Notes under the pieces: model-generated
Databases searched by the model: none
What the model was told of the DNA's origin: nothing
The model's input: only the letters and a program-made list of their open reading frames with translations
Made by a program: the position numbers and the translations under genes
Source of the DNA: Gnetum montanum
Lineage: Eukaryota; Streptophyta; Gnetopsida; Gnetales; Gnetaceae
Direction: 5' to 3'
NCBI GenBank assembly: GCA_015680685.1
Contig: MNCI01036264.1
Span: 101,119-165,118 of the forward strand
Length of the DNA stretch: 64,000 bases
Part shown: positions 44,207 to 58,400 of the stretch, piece after piece
How positions within the stretch are numbered: the stretch's first letter is position 1
How the letters are laid out: every line of letters starts with the position of its first letter

Positions 44207-45323
44207 ATTCCAGTGACATCACATCATTTCATCTCTTGGAATCATAATCATAAAATGATCAATGTTACAAGGAGTATTGTCACTTAGTGTATTGTCTAAG
44301 GAAGGATTTTATTCATGGCACTTTGCTTTTATTTTTACATTTCTAAGAAGCAGCCTACCTTCAGGCATGGGTAACATATCTTTCCAGTGGGATCCCTAAA
44401 AATTTATTTTGTGATCTTTTATTTGTTAACTGTGTCAACTTTTTAAAGGTAGCACTTATTTTACTCTTACTTTCATTTTTTTTAAATCTACAAGGATATA
44501 ATACAACCTTAGTAACATGATAGAACTTACAATAATAATACAAAAAGAATTCATAAGTCCCCTTGATGTCGCACATTTTTCATTCCACTTGCTTCTTCAC
44601 ACTTCTATCCAAGCATAATGATCACAAGTTTATTCTTAGTTTGATAATGGAAATAATATCATTATGGCCATGGTAAGAACCTCTTATTAATGGAATGGAT
44701 GGATGGTTAATGTGGGCTCACTATGCAAATAATCAATCTCTTATGACTTAATTTCATAGAGAAATTTTCAGTTTATTGGGCTACATCTTGCCTTTATTTT
44801 AATGTTCTTTATTAATGATCAAAAATTATTTACAAAGGATTTAAAAACAAAGTATAAAAGAAATGGAAAAGATGGTAAAAAATTATGAAAAAGTATAAAG
44901 AATGAAAAATATTTTAAAATGTGAAAAATTGAAGAAATGAGAAAGATTTCATTAATGAGAAAAATGTGAAAGAAAATGAAAAGGCACTTATTAATTCCCA
45001 AGTCATGATAGGGCATCTCCCCCATAACTAAATTCTTGGACAAGTGTTCAAAAAATGCTCCCTAGATCATACACTTTGAGGGGTTCTCTTATCATCCTTA
45101 GGGTTTTAACTTGGTTATGATTATCCCATGTGATCTTGATGGTAGTTGAATTTGGATCATCTAAGTTCTTATTTTCCTTTCCCACTAGTATGTGTCCATG
45201 AGTTAATAATTTCATTTCCAAGTCCTTAGTTGGAGTCATTTTCTTCATATAGGAATTAGTAAGTGGTTTATATGTATCCATGCATATGTTTGACAAATTA
45301 ACGTTCTTAGTTAGTTGCCACAT
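44207..45323 (-). pseudogene. Copy C: integrase tail and post-INT region
   Basis: Minus-strand sequence with TTAGTTATGGGGGAGATG near 45020, matching the end of integrase in F (CAGTCATGGGGGAGATG near 56990), and at 44750-44660 long runs matching D 26210-26290. The open frame 45323-45048 corresponds to the C-terminal tail of INT. It lies upstream of ORF3 of copy C, with element E inserted between. Beyond 45323 the homology is lost. Confidence 0.6.
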
Positions 45324-46630
45324 GGTGTCTTTTCATTTTGTGGCTACAAATTCTTAACCTTGGTTTATACTAAAACTGAATGTATTTAATTACATCTACT
45401 AAGACCCTCTTGGTTCTGTTGGACCATACTAGTTTCACAATTACTTTTTTAAAAATTTGTCCATAACTCACCATTGGCCAATGAAATTCAGCTTATGTCC
45501 TGGATTTACCATGTCAAGATTCTTACCACTAGGGTAATACCCTCTGTTAGATTATAGTCCATATATTTTCAAATCCTAAGGTAGTTTTAAATTTAGTGAT
45601 TTTTTCATTCCAAATATCAAAAAGGCCAAAATTTATTACTAGATAACATTCCACCCAGGTTCAATGTCAGCACATAGTGTTGAGATATGTGCCACCTCGA
45701 GGCATAGTAAAATTGCTCATTTGATGTTAGGTACACAGGATGCCATAGAAACTATTGTCAAGTTGCTCATCTACACTAATGGGTCATCCTAGTTTAGGTA
45801 ATCATGGAGTTTCAAATCTGATCTCTTATGAAAAGAAATTAATGAATTATGATGTAGAAAAGTGAAACTATTTTTCTAAATTCTAACTTACATTGTGGTG
45901 CACCTCAATTACATGGGAAGGTCTTTTGAAGACAACCTAGACTTTTACAAGTGTTCCTGTTACAAAAAGAGAGAAATCATTATTACAATTAATATTCTCA
46001 ATCCATATTTCATTGATAATAGATTTATCCTCCTTATTCATATAAATTCTAGGTATGATGATTGTCCATGAAGTTATACAATACTAACAATATAATGTGC
46101 ATTTAGTGCAAATAAATATCTAAATATAATAAGCATTATACCTATTGTCTGGTTCACTAATCTAAAAGTAATTTCCTACGATGTTCCTGCATATCAAGTT
46201 CATATATAATGCATAGTAAGATTCTTTGAATGAATTGACAAAATAATTGCAATCAAATGACATACTAATAGAAGAGTAGGATGTGAATTCAATTTCTAGA
46301 GCTTCAACTTAAAAAGGATTTCAATATAAATTAAAGTATTAACTGGATGCATCTGCAAATTGCAAAGTTTACCAAGCATTGTATGTTCTTGTATTTGGTA
46401 CAATTTGTGTGATATTTCAAAGACTCAGGTTTGATTCTAAACATTGGCTTCAATGATTCAAGATAGGTGCATGAGAGGTTAGAAAATGGCTTGAAACGTG
46501 TACCAAGTTAATCCATCATTAACAGTCAAGGTTGTTTGAGCATGCATGTCTATTATGCATTATTTGTGTTTCTTTTAATAGTACTTTAAATTAATTCTCC
46601 ATTTTTTTAGAAATCAAAATTTATTTTCTT
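45324..46630. other. Unassigned AT-rich region
   Basis: Nothing recognised: no long open frame, LTR end or tandem repeat. Confidence 0.35.
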
Positions 46631-47396
46631 TCACCAGATTTTGGCAGAGGTGGTGGCCCTGCATGCTCTAGAAGACGAGCTTAGACAAAGGATACAAGAT
46701 GAGTTGTAGGATGAGGCCTATCACCAGGAGATAAAGGAGTAGGAGGAGCAAGAGTGGAGGGAGGAGGAGGAGGCATGGATTCAAGAGTAGATCAATCAGG
46801 CACATAAAAACAATAGCTGTTTGTAGCTTCTAGAGGGGTGTTATCCTTTTGTCATCCTTGACATTGGGCACAATGCACTCGAAGGTGCGTTGAGGTAGCA
46901 CATCTGGCTTTCATCTAGATGGGGAGGGTATTGCTGTGAAGCAGCTGCATAAGGAGGCTCAATTCAAGGAATTCCAGCAAGTGGGGCTTTCATCGATATG
47001 GATTGCCATAGAGTACTGTTGGATGTGGTCCATGGTCAGAAACCATACTAATGCACTAGGTTGCCATTTTATTTGTAAAGTGTATTTTGGGGTGGGGGTC
47101 GCTGAGGCATTTTCTTTTTTCTTTTTTCTTTTTTTTTTGTGTTTTTCTTTGTGTCCTATTGGTTTTCTGATGGTTTTCCTAAGTCTCAGTTTGCTAAGTA
47201 CGAGTTGGAGGTCCCAGGGGGTGGATTTTGCCACCTAATTTTGTGGTGGGGTTGCAGAAAGGGGGTCTCCCCCTATTAAAAAAATCGAAGGTTTTTGGGG
47301 TGAGGGGAGATTCCTCACCCCGTGTTTTTTGGAGATTCCTCTCTGATGTACATAATACCATTTGGTTAATATAATCTCAACGTTTCTCCAAAAAAA
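46631..47396 (+). mobile_element. Retroposon-like fragment with A-tail
   Basis: GC-richer than its flanks, with a decayed Glu-rich reading frame (AEVVALHALEDELRQRIQDE, about 46638-46697) and a T-rich tract (47107-47139). It ends in a short A-run (47391-47398) after TCTCAACGTTTCTCC. This fits the 3' end of a 5'-truncated non-LTR retrotransposon or a retrocopy. No RT domain and no target duplication were seen. Confidence 0.35.
47297..47321. repeat. Perfect 9-bp inverted repeat
   Basis: GGGGTGAGG and CCTCACCCC separated by 7 bp, near the 3' end of the retroposon-like fragment; could fold as an RNA hairpin. Confidence 0.7.
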
Positions 47397-50300
47397 ATAC
47401 CTTTAATAGTAATGATTTTTTGGTCTCTTTGATCACTCATATATTTTTATGGTGGTGTGGTTCTTGTTCTCAACGTTTCATACTTATGTTTATAAATGCT
47501 TCTAGATCTATTCTGTGCTAAAAAATAGAATTTATTTCCCCAATTAGATAATAATATTTCTTGTTTTGATGCACTCTTTAGGGTTTTTTTGTAGATGTTT
47601 GTGCATGTCAATAAAGTATGGCGATGCAAGATAGAGGTCAGGCTATATGTGCTTCCATGGTAATGTAACATTGAAAATGAGAAATTAATTTTCTGCATTT
47701 TTTTTATGTTGGTTTAAGAAAATATGTTTCTTTGCCCTTGGTTGAAGGCTACATTGTGAGTACCTTATCATTGTTATTAAGAAGACAAATTTCCCTTACA
47801 AGAGAGGAGAAAGCCGTTATTCATTACCAATTTCTTGATATGAGTCATGTTACTATTCAGCTATGACAAATTGTGTTGTGGAAAGCCATTGCACTTCATT
47901 GACATAACACCCAGCAATCATTGTTTTCCCCCCAGCGATCAGCCACTTTTCGTTTGTTTAGGAACTCCAAATTCTAATAAATATTGTAATTTTAGTTGAA
48001 ATAAGTGTCAATGACAACTCTTAATTGTTTATATTTTCCTTGGTGAAAATTGTTAATAGAAAGATTTGAACTGGTTGAGCTGTTATTTCTTGTATACCTT
48101 TCAAATGCCTTAACCACTATGCCACAACATAATGTTGTACCTAAAATATCATTTTATTACTAAAATTATCTTCTTACCTATTCAAAAGAATAGTTGAAAA
48201 CTACTTTGAAGTATAGTTATTACGTATCATAAATTGTTGAGAATTACATTATTAAATATATAGAGTTCTATCGAAGCAAATTCTTGTAATACTAAATATA
48301 TGTATTATAAGTTCTACTAAGGTTTAGATTTTTATTCTTTACCAGAATCTTATTATTCATTCATTTTCAAGTCATTACACTGATCCCATATACATCCAAG
48401 AATTTATGTTTTCCTTTATGCACTTCAAAAATCCCCCAAAGTAAAGATCATATGTTGATAATGGCTGTCTATTTGCTTTCCATAAAATAATCCCACATGA
48501 ATTATGATTAGAATCTCTTTGAGTTCTAAGTTAAGAAATTTCACCTGACTTAATAATTAGGTAATCTTATGCATTAGTTTGTTGTGCATTGTTTGAATCA
48601 TGTAGCATTATTAGGAGCATATTAAATAATTCTTAATAATATATTTATCTCTATACCTTAAATGGATGAGTTGCATTATTTAGTTTTCATGCATCTTGCC
48701 TTGGACATGGAAATAAGCACCATTGTCCAATCATCCGCTTGATTTGCACAAAACCCAAACATTTTCCATGAAGCAAATATAATTTGTAATAGTGTACCCT
48801 AGTTTAGGATTTACATCAAAGCACATCCATGGGTATCACTTATTAAACAAACTCAAAACCTAGCAAGTCACATAATCCTTTTGATCGTTAAAATAGCCAT
48901 AATGTTTTGCTAAGTATCCTCTAGAATTATGTCACGTAAGTGCTAGCATCAACCTACTGTTATGATCAGTTAAGCACTTGTTAGTTATTAGTGTAGGTCT
49001 CTCCTTAATCCTAAAAGGAAAGCAAAAAATTATAGTGAATTTTTAGAGGTTGATCGTAGTGGATCCTAAAAACATTTCAATGCCTTGAACAACCTTTGTT
49101 ACTAGTTTTATAATGTTTTTGTGCTATGTGGATGTTTTCCATGCCATTTTGCAATCCTAGTGGTGTGTCCATGTTATACCTCTTAATGCTCTGTTTATTT
49201 GCATGCTCATCTAGAATTGTAAACTTTCGATAAACTATCTTTAAAAAGTAACAAAAACATCCAAGCCATGTTTTGCTTCACAAAAATTGGAATGGCAAAA
49301 AATAAGGTATAGGAAAAGTACAATTCACATGTAAACATTTATGTCATGCAATGAATAGTAAAAAATACAAAAGTTCTTTATTATTCTACAAACATTGGAG
49401 CATACTTTGAGCCAACATATGAATTAAATTTCTGATTCTCAAGCATTTTATTCTGCTTACACTTGCAAACCTTCGTTATTTAGCCATGTTGGAAGAGACC
49501 CTGAAAATTCATTGTATGAGAAATCTCTGGAATGTCAAACAAATTGAAAGAGCATACTTTGAGCCAACATATGAATTAAATTTCTAATTCTAAAGCATTT
49601 CATCCTGCTTACACTTGCAAAAGTAAATAAAAATTTCATTGTAGTATTTCTATAATAATTCAAGTTATAATAATATAATTCTTTTTTAATCCAAATTATA
49701 CTTTAAGAGAGTCATAATTACTCCAGATGTTAAAATGTCAACACAATTGGATGATCTAAGAATATTACCAAATTTATAGAGTTAAACATGCTCTAACAAG
49801 TGCAATTTCATATTTTAGATAGCCAAGGTTTAAAGCAAACAAGGAATTAACGAAGCCCATCAATGTTAAAATTTGAAATTCAAATGATAAGAATAGCATG
49901 TATTGCTGGCATGTATCCCATGCAGATGAAGGTATTGGCAAAACAGGATAGGAAAATGTGTTCATAGTCAACTATCATCAATTGTGAACACAATAAAATA
50001 TGACGAGACAGTGACATCTTTAAATATCATAAACAAGTAGACATCAAGATTATAAAATAAAAACAACCCTTTTCCAAGAGAACCAATCTTAAGCTTTTGA
50101 AAATAATAAAGAAAAATATCATTTATATTTTAGCCTAATTTAATGCAAGGTGAAACACTAGATCAGAATTTTGGATGACTTTTAACAAGGAACATCATTT
50201 ATATTTCATATGTAATGAATTTAGTTTGACTACTGAGGATTTTGAGATGGGTAACATTGAAAGTGGTAGGGCTGAGGTAGTAATGGTTTTGTATCATAAA

Positions 50301-53300
50301 GTGTTTTTTCTGTTTCGTTCAACATTTTTACCATTATTTCTTTTATAAATTAGCTGCACATGTAATAAATCCTTAATCATGTTCTTAGTTGATGTCTAAG
50401 AGTCTGAGAATTCCTATTGACATTCCAAATATAAATTTTCTTAATAATAAAATATTTTTTTACCTATTCAAGAAATACAAAAATATTTTTATTCCTCGAT
50501 TTTTACAGAACAAATTAAGTGTGCTCTTTTCACTTTTATCCATCTGTTACGAATACTCACTATCAAAGAATCTTGTTTTAACACATTATTCGACTAAAAA
50601 CTGAAGATGCACATTTATTTTTGGTCATAGACTATTTATTTAGTTTCAAAATAGCCTCACTTTCATAACGTTCTAGAAAACTTTCTCATTCAGGAATTTA
50701 GTTGTAAAAATTTATAAAATATTCAAAAATTGAAAGCTGGATTTTATCTAATGTTGTGTGTCATGGTGTATCCACTAATAGCATCAACAATAACATTGAT
50801 ATGTTAAAATGGTTGTTTAATCTACTGGAAATTTTAAAATTTAAATTATTTTTATATTAAACAGGTGTAGCTTATAGGATGTCACAAACCTTAACCAATG
50901 ACATTCACCGCACTACTTGAATGAAGAAATTTAAGCACCTAATAGATCGAATAAGTGAGAAACTCTGTAACTTAAGTGATCAATACTTGCCATTCTATTT
51001 TTGATTCTAAGAACTATAAGACTATTTTCCTTATTTGCAAATGCTCCAAATCTTACCTAGCAATGGTGATTGTGATTTAGAGCGCAAAGCCTTTCGATAT
51101 CGTGTTAATTTCATGGATCTAACATGTAAATTGTAATGCAACAGAAAATATTCACTTTGTAACCTTAATAGAAAGTGTGACACAATAAATTTAACAGAGT
51201 GCAGCCAACAAATTCCAAGAAAGAAAAATCTCCAAGGTTACCTTCTTGCTCCATTTTGATTCTACTCTATAGTTTTTAGTAATGATTGATAGTGCCTGAA
51301 TATTAAATTGCGATACAATTAAGAATTTTGTTTGTCATTTTCTTCTTTGGTATGAACTACGAACAATATACAGTATCTTGTTCTTGCAGAAATGTTCTTG
51401 TGATTTCTACAAGGACACCTCCACAAACTCAATATCAAGATACTTAGCACATGGTCATAAATGGTCTTCGGATTGATGTAACCCTCAGTAAATCAATGAT
51501 TATGAAACGAAGGGGCATGACCCCTCCAATCAAATACAAACTTAGGCTATTGTTCACAAATCAAGAAAGGTGGGGAACAATGAAGAAGTAAAGTTTTTAA
51601 TGCTAAAAATGACTAAGTGTAAATTCACTGGAAAATGACTAAACATGGATTATTAGAAAATAAACCGTGTAGAATAAGCTATGAACGTAAATAAAAATGA
51701 AGTGTAAAGTACAAGTAAAGAACATAAAATATTAAAAACATTGTAGTTTTGATGTAAGAGAAAAGGTTTCTGTTTCTTCTCCAAACAATGAATTTTTTTA
51801 TGTTGAAAAATGGCTAAATGTAAAATGCAAAAAATTTGACTAAGTATAAAATGTGATATAAGAGATAGAAAAAAAATCTAAGTATAGAATACAAGAAAAA
51901 GAACATAAAATAATAAAAGTTAAATGCATCAATATAGGGAAAAAATCACAAATCCTTTCCCAAAAATAAAATGTTGTATTGATGAGTTGAAGTGTTTGCC
52001 TCCTATGGAGGGCCAAACTATATATGATGGGAGAGAAAAAAAACATAAATGTGATAGAACTAATAAAAGAAGCTCAGATATTGAGCAAAATATAGATTCA
52101 AAAGGTGGAATTGCATCTCTAGATGGTGAGGTGATGGATGGAGAAACTACAGGCATAATTTGAAATCAATTCCAAGCCAAAACAAGGTTGTTTTGATCAA
52201 GGTTCCCATTACTAATGTAGGAGCTAAAAAAATTCAAACTTTAGAAAGTGACATGGAAGCTTGAAAACTCTATTTGTGGAAATGACATTGTAGGCACAAA
52301 ACATGTTGAAGGCCGCTAAGGAGTACATGGGTGTTGCAATGGTAGCAAGCGCTCATGCTTGTGCTCTTGATCTCTTGAAATCTAGCAAGTGCTCTCAAAT
52401 TTCAAAAGATCCCCAAAAATCTCCAAAGATCCAACATTAAACTTTATAGACCTAGAGTTTCCAAATTCAACTTAGGGTTGTTAAAACTGAATTTAGAGTC
52501 AAGTGTAACTTGTCGCCGAGTTCAAAAATAGCAAGTCTAGTCTTTCAGTGTTAACATTTAGCATCAATCTTGCTTTTGACATTGATTCTAACTTTTGACA
52601 TTCAACAATAGTGGTTCTTTAACATCTAGCATTAATCACACAAAAAACTTTTGAGTTGCAATAGGTCTAACACTTAAAAAGTTTTGAGTCGCATCAACCC
52701 CAACACTTTAGAAAAATTTTGAAGTGCATCAACCCCAACCTTAAAAAAAATTTTACATCAAAGCTACAATTCCAACACCAAAAATTTTGACACCAAAGCT
52801 CTAGTTCCAACACTTCAAAAAACTTTTGGTTGTAGATTATTTCAAGGATCATAGAAAATTGAGTCCATAAGTTGGATTATGAACCCCGATGATCCTTGAT
52901 GGCCCACAAGAGCTAGGAACATACATTGTGATGATGTATTTGGGGGATTTGGTGCTCCAATCCTCATAGAACAATGTTGAAATCACACTTACTTTCAATT
53001 GAAAATGAACCAAAAAATTGGGTACAACATATCTCTATTTCTTTTGTGTTTTCTTTCTGACCCAAACATTTAGATATTGCTAAAGAGGAAGGGCAGAGTA
53101 TTTATTTAGAAAAATTGCATAAATAAATCCATAAGCCCTGGCAATGGATGTGGTGTAAACTGTACAAATAATAATGTGACTAGAAAACATAAATTTTATT
53201 AATTTTCAATGATCTAATGAGTTGAGCTCAATCTTAAAGATGAGTAAAATATCACACTAATTATAAAGGGTAGTAAAAACTTGTTCTCCTTTTCATTATA

Positions 53301-54305
53301 AACCAAAATAGAAGAAAGTTGAGCACATGAGATGATAAAATTGAACGTTACAATACAATCAAGAAAAAAAAAGTTCCCTTACATTACATAAAGAGATGAA
53401 GAGATATTTGAAGGAAGATGCCCTAACAAGTTATTATTTCCAAGGAACTTGCAAATATAAGACCATTATTAAATATTGTTCCCAATGAAGCTTTAGCTCT
53501 GCTTAAATTCTAAATAACTGGTGCACAATTTAATTTAATAGGCAACACAATTTCTTAATAGGAATTCATAAAGATTTTGCATGATTAACGTACAAAAATT
53601 GTAACTTGCTTAAGTTCTGGAATGAATTTGGGATGCCACCTGTCAAGTTATTAAAGCTCAAGTCCCTGACACAAGAAGAATGGAATGGATCAAAATAGTT
53701 AAGCTTTAACCATGCATGATAAAATTTTATGTAATCCTTTGAATTGTTTCTTTTTGTTAGTAATTGAAAGCCATGTACATGAAGATAAAAGTAAAACTAA
53801 TTAATATATGATGTTGCTTAATGAGGTGCAATTTCACACATGTAAATAGCAATACAAGAAATTAGCCACAAAGCATAAGTGATTACTCAAATCAGTGACA
53901 CTTATATTAGCAAGCATAGAAGTAATAGCCTTATAGCACTTTCCACTATTAATCTGTGCTCATCCAACTTATCAGTTAACCCACATCTCTGGAAATGTTA
54001 GTTTTAAAACTAGTAAGGTAAAGTTTTGCACTAATTCTTGGAAATAAAAAAAACTAAAATTGTGAAATTCATTCCCCCCAAACTGTTTTGTTCTTATCTA
54101 TTTAAGAAAGGCTTATAGAAATTCAATCTATTGAATCAAGAATAACTAGGATGTGCCCTTGATAATTGGAGGCACCATAGAACAAAATTCTATAATTCAC
54201 CATCTATGCTTGCATGTGTGCATATAGAAGAGATGCAATAAATTTTAGAGGAACAAACCCAGGGAATGAAGATTTTTCATGCATAGTAATACGTAATACT
54301 GTTGT
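47397..54305. other. Long unassigned AT-rich region
   Basis: About 6.9 kb with no supported gene, LTR or pol domain. Overlapping open frames on both strands near 51840-52163 are short and without domains. A 71-bp direct repeat is listed separately. Confidence 0.4.
49398..49620. repeat. Direct repeat pair, about 71 bp
   Basis: GAGCATACTTTGAGCCAACA... at 49398-49469 recurs at 49550-49620 with a few differences. Confidence 0.75.
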
Positions 54306-55085
54306 TGATGAGCGGTGACATATCCCTACGCTCAACCATACGAATACGAGCATCCACACACGATCTAGTCAAATTCTAAGGACTAAGTGCTTATGCATCT
54401 TTGTGGAACAAGAATGGGTTGATCAATCGTTGTCTTCCCAAGCTTACTTGTATGTGATGATTTTATGGTTAAGTAAACTTGAGGCATATGATTTTTATAC
54501 TTTTTATGTGTTTTTATGCCCTGCTGCTAATAAGGGAGGAGAGAGAGATAACTAAGTAACTAATTTAATTTGACTACTCATTAACAAGGCTCTAATTAAT
54601 CCTAACACCGATATCCATTCTCATTTTCCATACACATCCTAAACCAATGCAACACTACTGGGATTACCAGACGCTAAATGTTACTGGGTTACCAAGTGTT
54701 ACACGCATGCTAGAAGTGATCGTACTGTGTGTGCTTACTTAGGAGAGTTGTAGGGTGAGAGAGAATCATTAATTAACTAAAGAAAGCATTAATTAATCTA
54801 TTCTGAATCCTGCAAGGTTTATCACAAAATTCATCTTTAGTACTGTATACAAGGTGTGCTCAGGTACACAATGCTCGAATAAAGATCCATTCACTTTATG
54901 ACTCTTACTGTGGGCATGCAAAAATAATTCTAACTTTGAGAGAGAGAAAAGGCAAGAGTTTGGTTAAGGGAGTAAGACTAACTATGCAAACCAAGTGTGC
55001 TCACCTCTTATTTATAAGCAATGAGGCAGGATGCAATATCATGTGGGAGGCCATGATATTACGTACATGATATCACGGCTCATCA
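54306..55085 (-). mobile_element. 3' LTR of element F
   Basis: Minus strand: starts TGATGAGCCGTG, ends CACCGCTCATCA. Co-linear with 63341-64000. TATA box at 55009-55016 and GATATC-type motifs upstream of it. 780 bp. Confidence 0.9.
55009..55016 (-). promoter_or_regulatory. LTR TATA box, element F
   Basis: TATAAATA in GCTTATAAATAAGAGG on the minus strand; GATATC/GATATT motifs lie between it and the LTR start. Confidence 0.6.
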
Positions 55086-55096
55086 TACCGCCATGA

Positions 55097-56940
55097 CTAA
55101 ATAAAAACTCATCCTCGAGTTCCTTAGAAAATATTGGGAACATATGGGATTATTGACTAAATGAAAACTAATAGTTACAGGGAATAACAGACTCAAAGTG
55201 CTCAGTGAAGGGATCAATAAACATATTACAACATTGATGTTCAGGCCCTTTGTGGTAAACACTGTACATGGATGACATCTAGACCTTCACTTGATAGCTT
55301 GAAGAGAAAGAGGGAGAAAAGAAAATGAGGTGTGTTGCTGCCAATGCCGAGATTGTGCCCTCCATTGTTTATCCATAACCATGTGACCAGACTTGTTCCC
55401 AGCATAAACATTCCAGCTCTAGTCCATCCTAAGTGCTTCTTCCTATTCTAGTCCATAGTTCATATAATCGCCATTTGCACACACAACACATTCATGAATG
55501 AGCAAGGATAAGTAAGCCACACTGCAATTGATACCTTACCTCAATATAAAGTGCATTGGCTGGGTTGTGGTTATGGAAGAAACTAGGTTAGAGGCTTATT
55601 ATTGATAACTACCCAAGGTGTAGGGTTAGGAAAGTAGTAGAATGGAGAAATTAAAAAATTTGTGTCAGGGCCCCCCACAACTAAGAGCGAACCTCTAGTA
55701 GCAATAAGATGGAAAAATATAATGAACAAGAAAGATGGGAAAAATAATGGCAATGCCAATAAAATGGATGTCAAAGATGGGGATGAAACAAGAAATGGTT
55801 GATTGCATAGCGTGTTTAAGGAAAGAACTTAACAATTGCATCAAAAAGGAATGTCAATGGGTCCTCCTCAAAGTAGGCTCATGCCTTTTATGCCCTAACA
55901 AACCCACAAACCAAAGAGTCCATAGGCTCTAGGAATGTCATTTGGAAGCAAGAGTTAAAAAATTACCCACAAGAATTTACCAAGGAAAAATAATGCATCA
56001 ACCAAGATATGGACTAATCATAAAACTGGCAATGAGGTGGAAAATGGGAAGAAAGATGAAGAGTAGAAAATGGAATGGAATCCCAAGAGCAAGGTTTTGT
56101 AAAGTCCCTTGTGTATGTCATGGTTAATGTGACTAAGTAGAACTCATTCCAAATTCAGACTCAAACCAATCACATTCAGTGACCTCTCATCAATACACTT
56201 GGCCAATCCATTCCCTTGAAGGAACAAGAATGCTTCCCCAAAGAGTCACCACCATTCCAAGGAGAGAAAGATGGAGAAGTAGAAAGCAAGAAAGGGCCTT
56301 AGTTAGAGGGAACCTTCAGGTATGGGTACCATGTTGTTCCAGTGCCATAACCAATGCTTGTAGCCCATATTACTTTATTATGTCTAAGGGGTATGCTTTG
56401 AATCCCACTTTTTTTTCTTTGCATGAGAACCACACCATGCAAAGACTTATTTTTATTCACTCAACTTCCTAATATTTGATCGATGGAAGAATGGTGGAAA
56501 ATCCAAGAAAAAGCATCCAAGAACCCAAAAGAATAGCCAACACACATGCATCGAATTCCCTTAAAGTCGCACCCTTTGTATCCATTGAGTCCTTCCTCAG
56601 TTTGAAGAATACCAAGCCACCAATTCATTAATAAGTTTAATTAGAAAAAGGGACAATACAATTCCAAAACCAAGGGAGACCATAGAGTGGAACGGGTGAA
56701 TGGATGATGTGGACTCATTGCCTATTTTATCAAAAGCATCATATCTTAATATCAACATTGAGAATCAAAGGTAAAAACCAAACATGAGTAATCAACACTA
56801 TTATAATACAATCCAACATCATGAGCACTTATTGTAAGATGAATAAAAGTAAATCAACTAAACAAAGATATAGTAAAAATGGTAATGATGGTGTAAGATA
56901 AAAATAAGTGAATTTGAAAAAAAATGTATAAAACAAAAAA
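55097..56940 (-). other. Post-integrase region of element F, no ORF3
   Basis: The place where ORF3 stands in D and C. Neither the YFKI...LPFPCLI segment nor the coiled-coil region is found on the minus strand. Plus-strand open frames at 55735-56472 have no domain support. The sequence before the LTR, CATGGCGGTA (55086-55095), stands in the polypurine-tract position. Confidence 0.5.
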
Positions 56941-56949
56941 TATAAAGAG

Positions 56950-58400
56950 CTGAGGGCTTAGAATGATTAGCATTGGCGGCCATCTCCCCCATGACTGAGT
57001 TGGAAGAGGGAGATCTGAAATAGCGAGCAAGGTTGTCCACCAATAGAGGTAATATGAGTACTGGCTAACCTAAGCTCATGAAAAGGTTCAGTTTGTTGGA
57101 TGTTAACCAATAGTTTCTTATCCGGGCTCTCAGGTTTGTATATCATCATGGCCCTTGAAGAAAAATTTGCATGAATGACATAAGGTCCTTTCCACAGCGT
57201 TTAAAATTTGGTACGTTGTGGCACATGTGTGGGATTCCAATAGAGAACCTTATCTCCCAGTTGATATTTAACTTTCCTAATCCTTAGGTCATGACATTGT
57301 TTATTGAAGGCCTTATGCAATTCGTTAGATGACAAGGTGGCCAATTGGTTCTCATCTAGCAGGTTAAGGATCATCAACCATTGTTTTTGTGCTAGATCGA
57401 GGTCAAGGTTGAGGTCACATGCCATGGATAGTGTATGGAGCTTAATTTGAATGAGAAGCATTGGTAATTTACCGTATACTAACTCATAGAGAGAGTAGCC
57501 TATAGGGAGTTTTCATGTGGAGTGGTATGCCCAAAGAGCATCATTCAGTTTAGTGCTCCAGTCTCACCTAAACTTGCTAATGGTTCTTGTCAATATCTTC
57601 ATAATCTCCCAATTGGTAACTACAGCTTGATCATTCACTTAGGGGTGATATGGTGTAGCTAGTTTGTGCTCAACCCTTAAGTGTTGTATTAATTTTTAAA
57701 AAGTCACACCTGTGAAGTGTGTACCATTGTCTGAAATAAGTGCACAAGGCATACCAAACCTATTTACAATTTGTTGTTGAAAAAATCGTGTAGCTATGGA
57801 TGATGTAAAATCCTTAACAGCAGCTGATTCTGCCCATTTTGTAAGGTAATCAATGACAATAATAATATAAGCTTTTCCATTGGACATTGGTGTAATTGGC
57901 CCCATAAAATCAATTCCCTAAATGTCGAAGGGTTCTAAAGGTTGAATCCATTGTTGCGGACCCTCCATTCTAGTAGTCATCCCCCCATCACATTGACAAC
58001 ACTCACAAGATTGGACAAAACAATGGACATCCCAAAACAATGTAGGCTAATAATATCCTGCAAGCAAGATCTTAATGGACGTTCGTCTCCTGGAAAAATG
58101 ACCCCCACAAGGACCCTCATGAGCATCTTAGAGAACTCATAGTTGATCTACATCAGGAGCACACCATCAAACCAAGCCATCAAGACATACTTTGTAAAGT
58201 TGTCCATTGATTTCCATAAAATACTTGGCTCGGTGAAGAAACTATTGTTTCTTTTTGGCGTCAATCCCTTGTGGTGTTTGTTGTGTAAGGAGATAGGTGA
58301 GAATGCTACTATACCAGTTTGTCTCTATGGTTAATTGATTATTCACTACACCTACAAAGAGGAGCTCATTCGGGAAATAATTAGAATTTGGATACTCATC
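56950..58400 (-). pseudogene. Integrase of element F
   Basis: Minus strand: CECCQCDGG zinc-binding remnant (about 58000), then GIDFMGPITPMSNGKAYIII, VIDYLTKWAES (first Asp, about 57865) and ISDNGTHF (second Asp, about 57735). The third acid, normally Glu in a NGQAE context, reads Val (NDQAVVTN, about 57620), which would inactivate the enzyme. The C-terminus has KYQLGDKVLYWNP and WKGPYVI and runs to about 56950. Several stops (e.g. about 57690). Confidence 0.85.

Noticed and set aside
32680-44212. A target-site duplication for element E
   Set aside because: TTTTC on the left and ATTCC or TTCCA on the right differ at two or more positions; not convincing.
46936-47238. 100-codon plus-strand frame with a Phe/Leu-rich stretch
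   Set aside because: The hydrophobic part comes from a T-rich low-complexity tract; the opposite frame is an equally open Lys-rich shadow.
55735-56472. Plus-strand open frames downstream of integrase in F as an env-like gene
   Set aside because: They are on the opposite strand to the element, short, and without domains.
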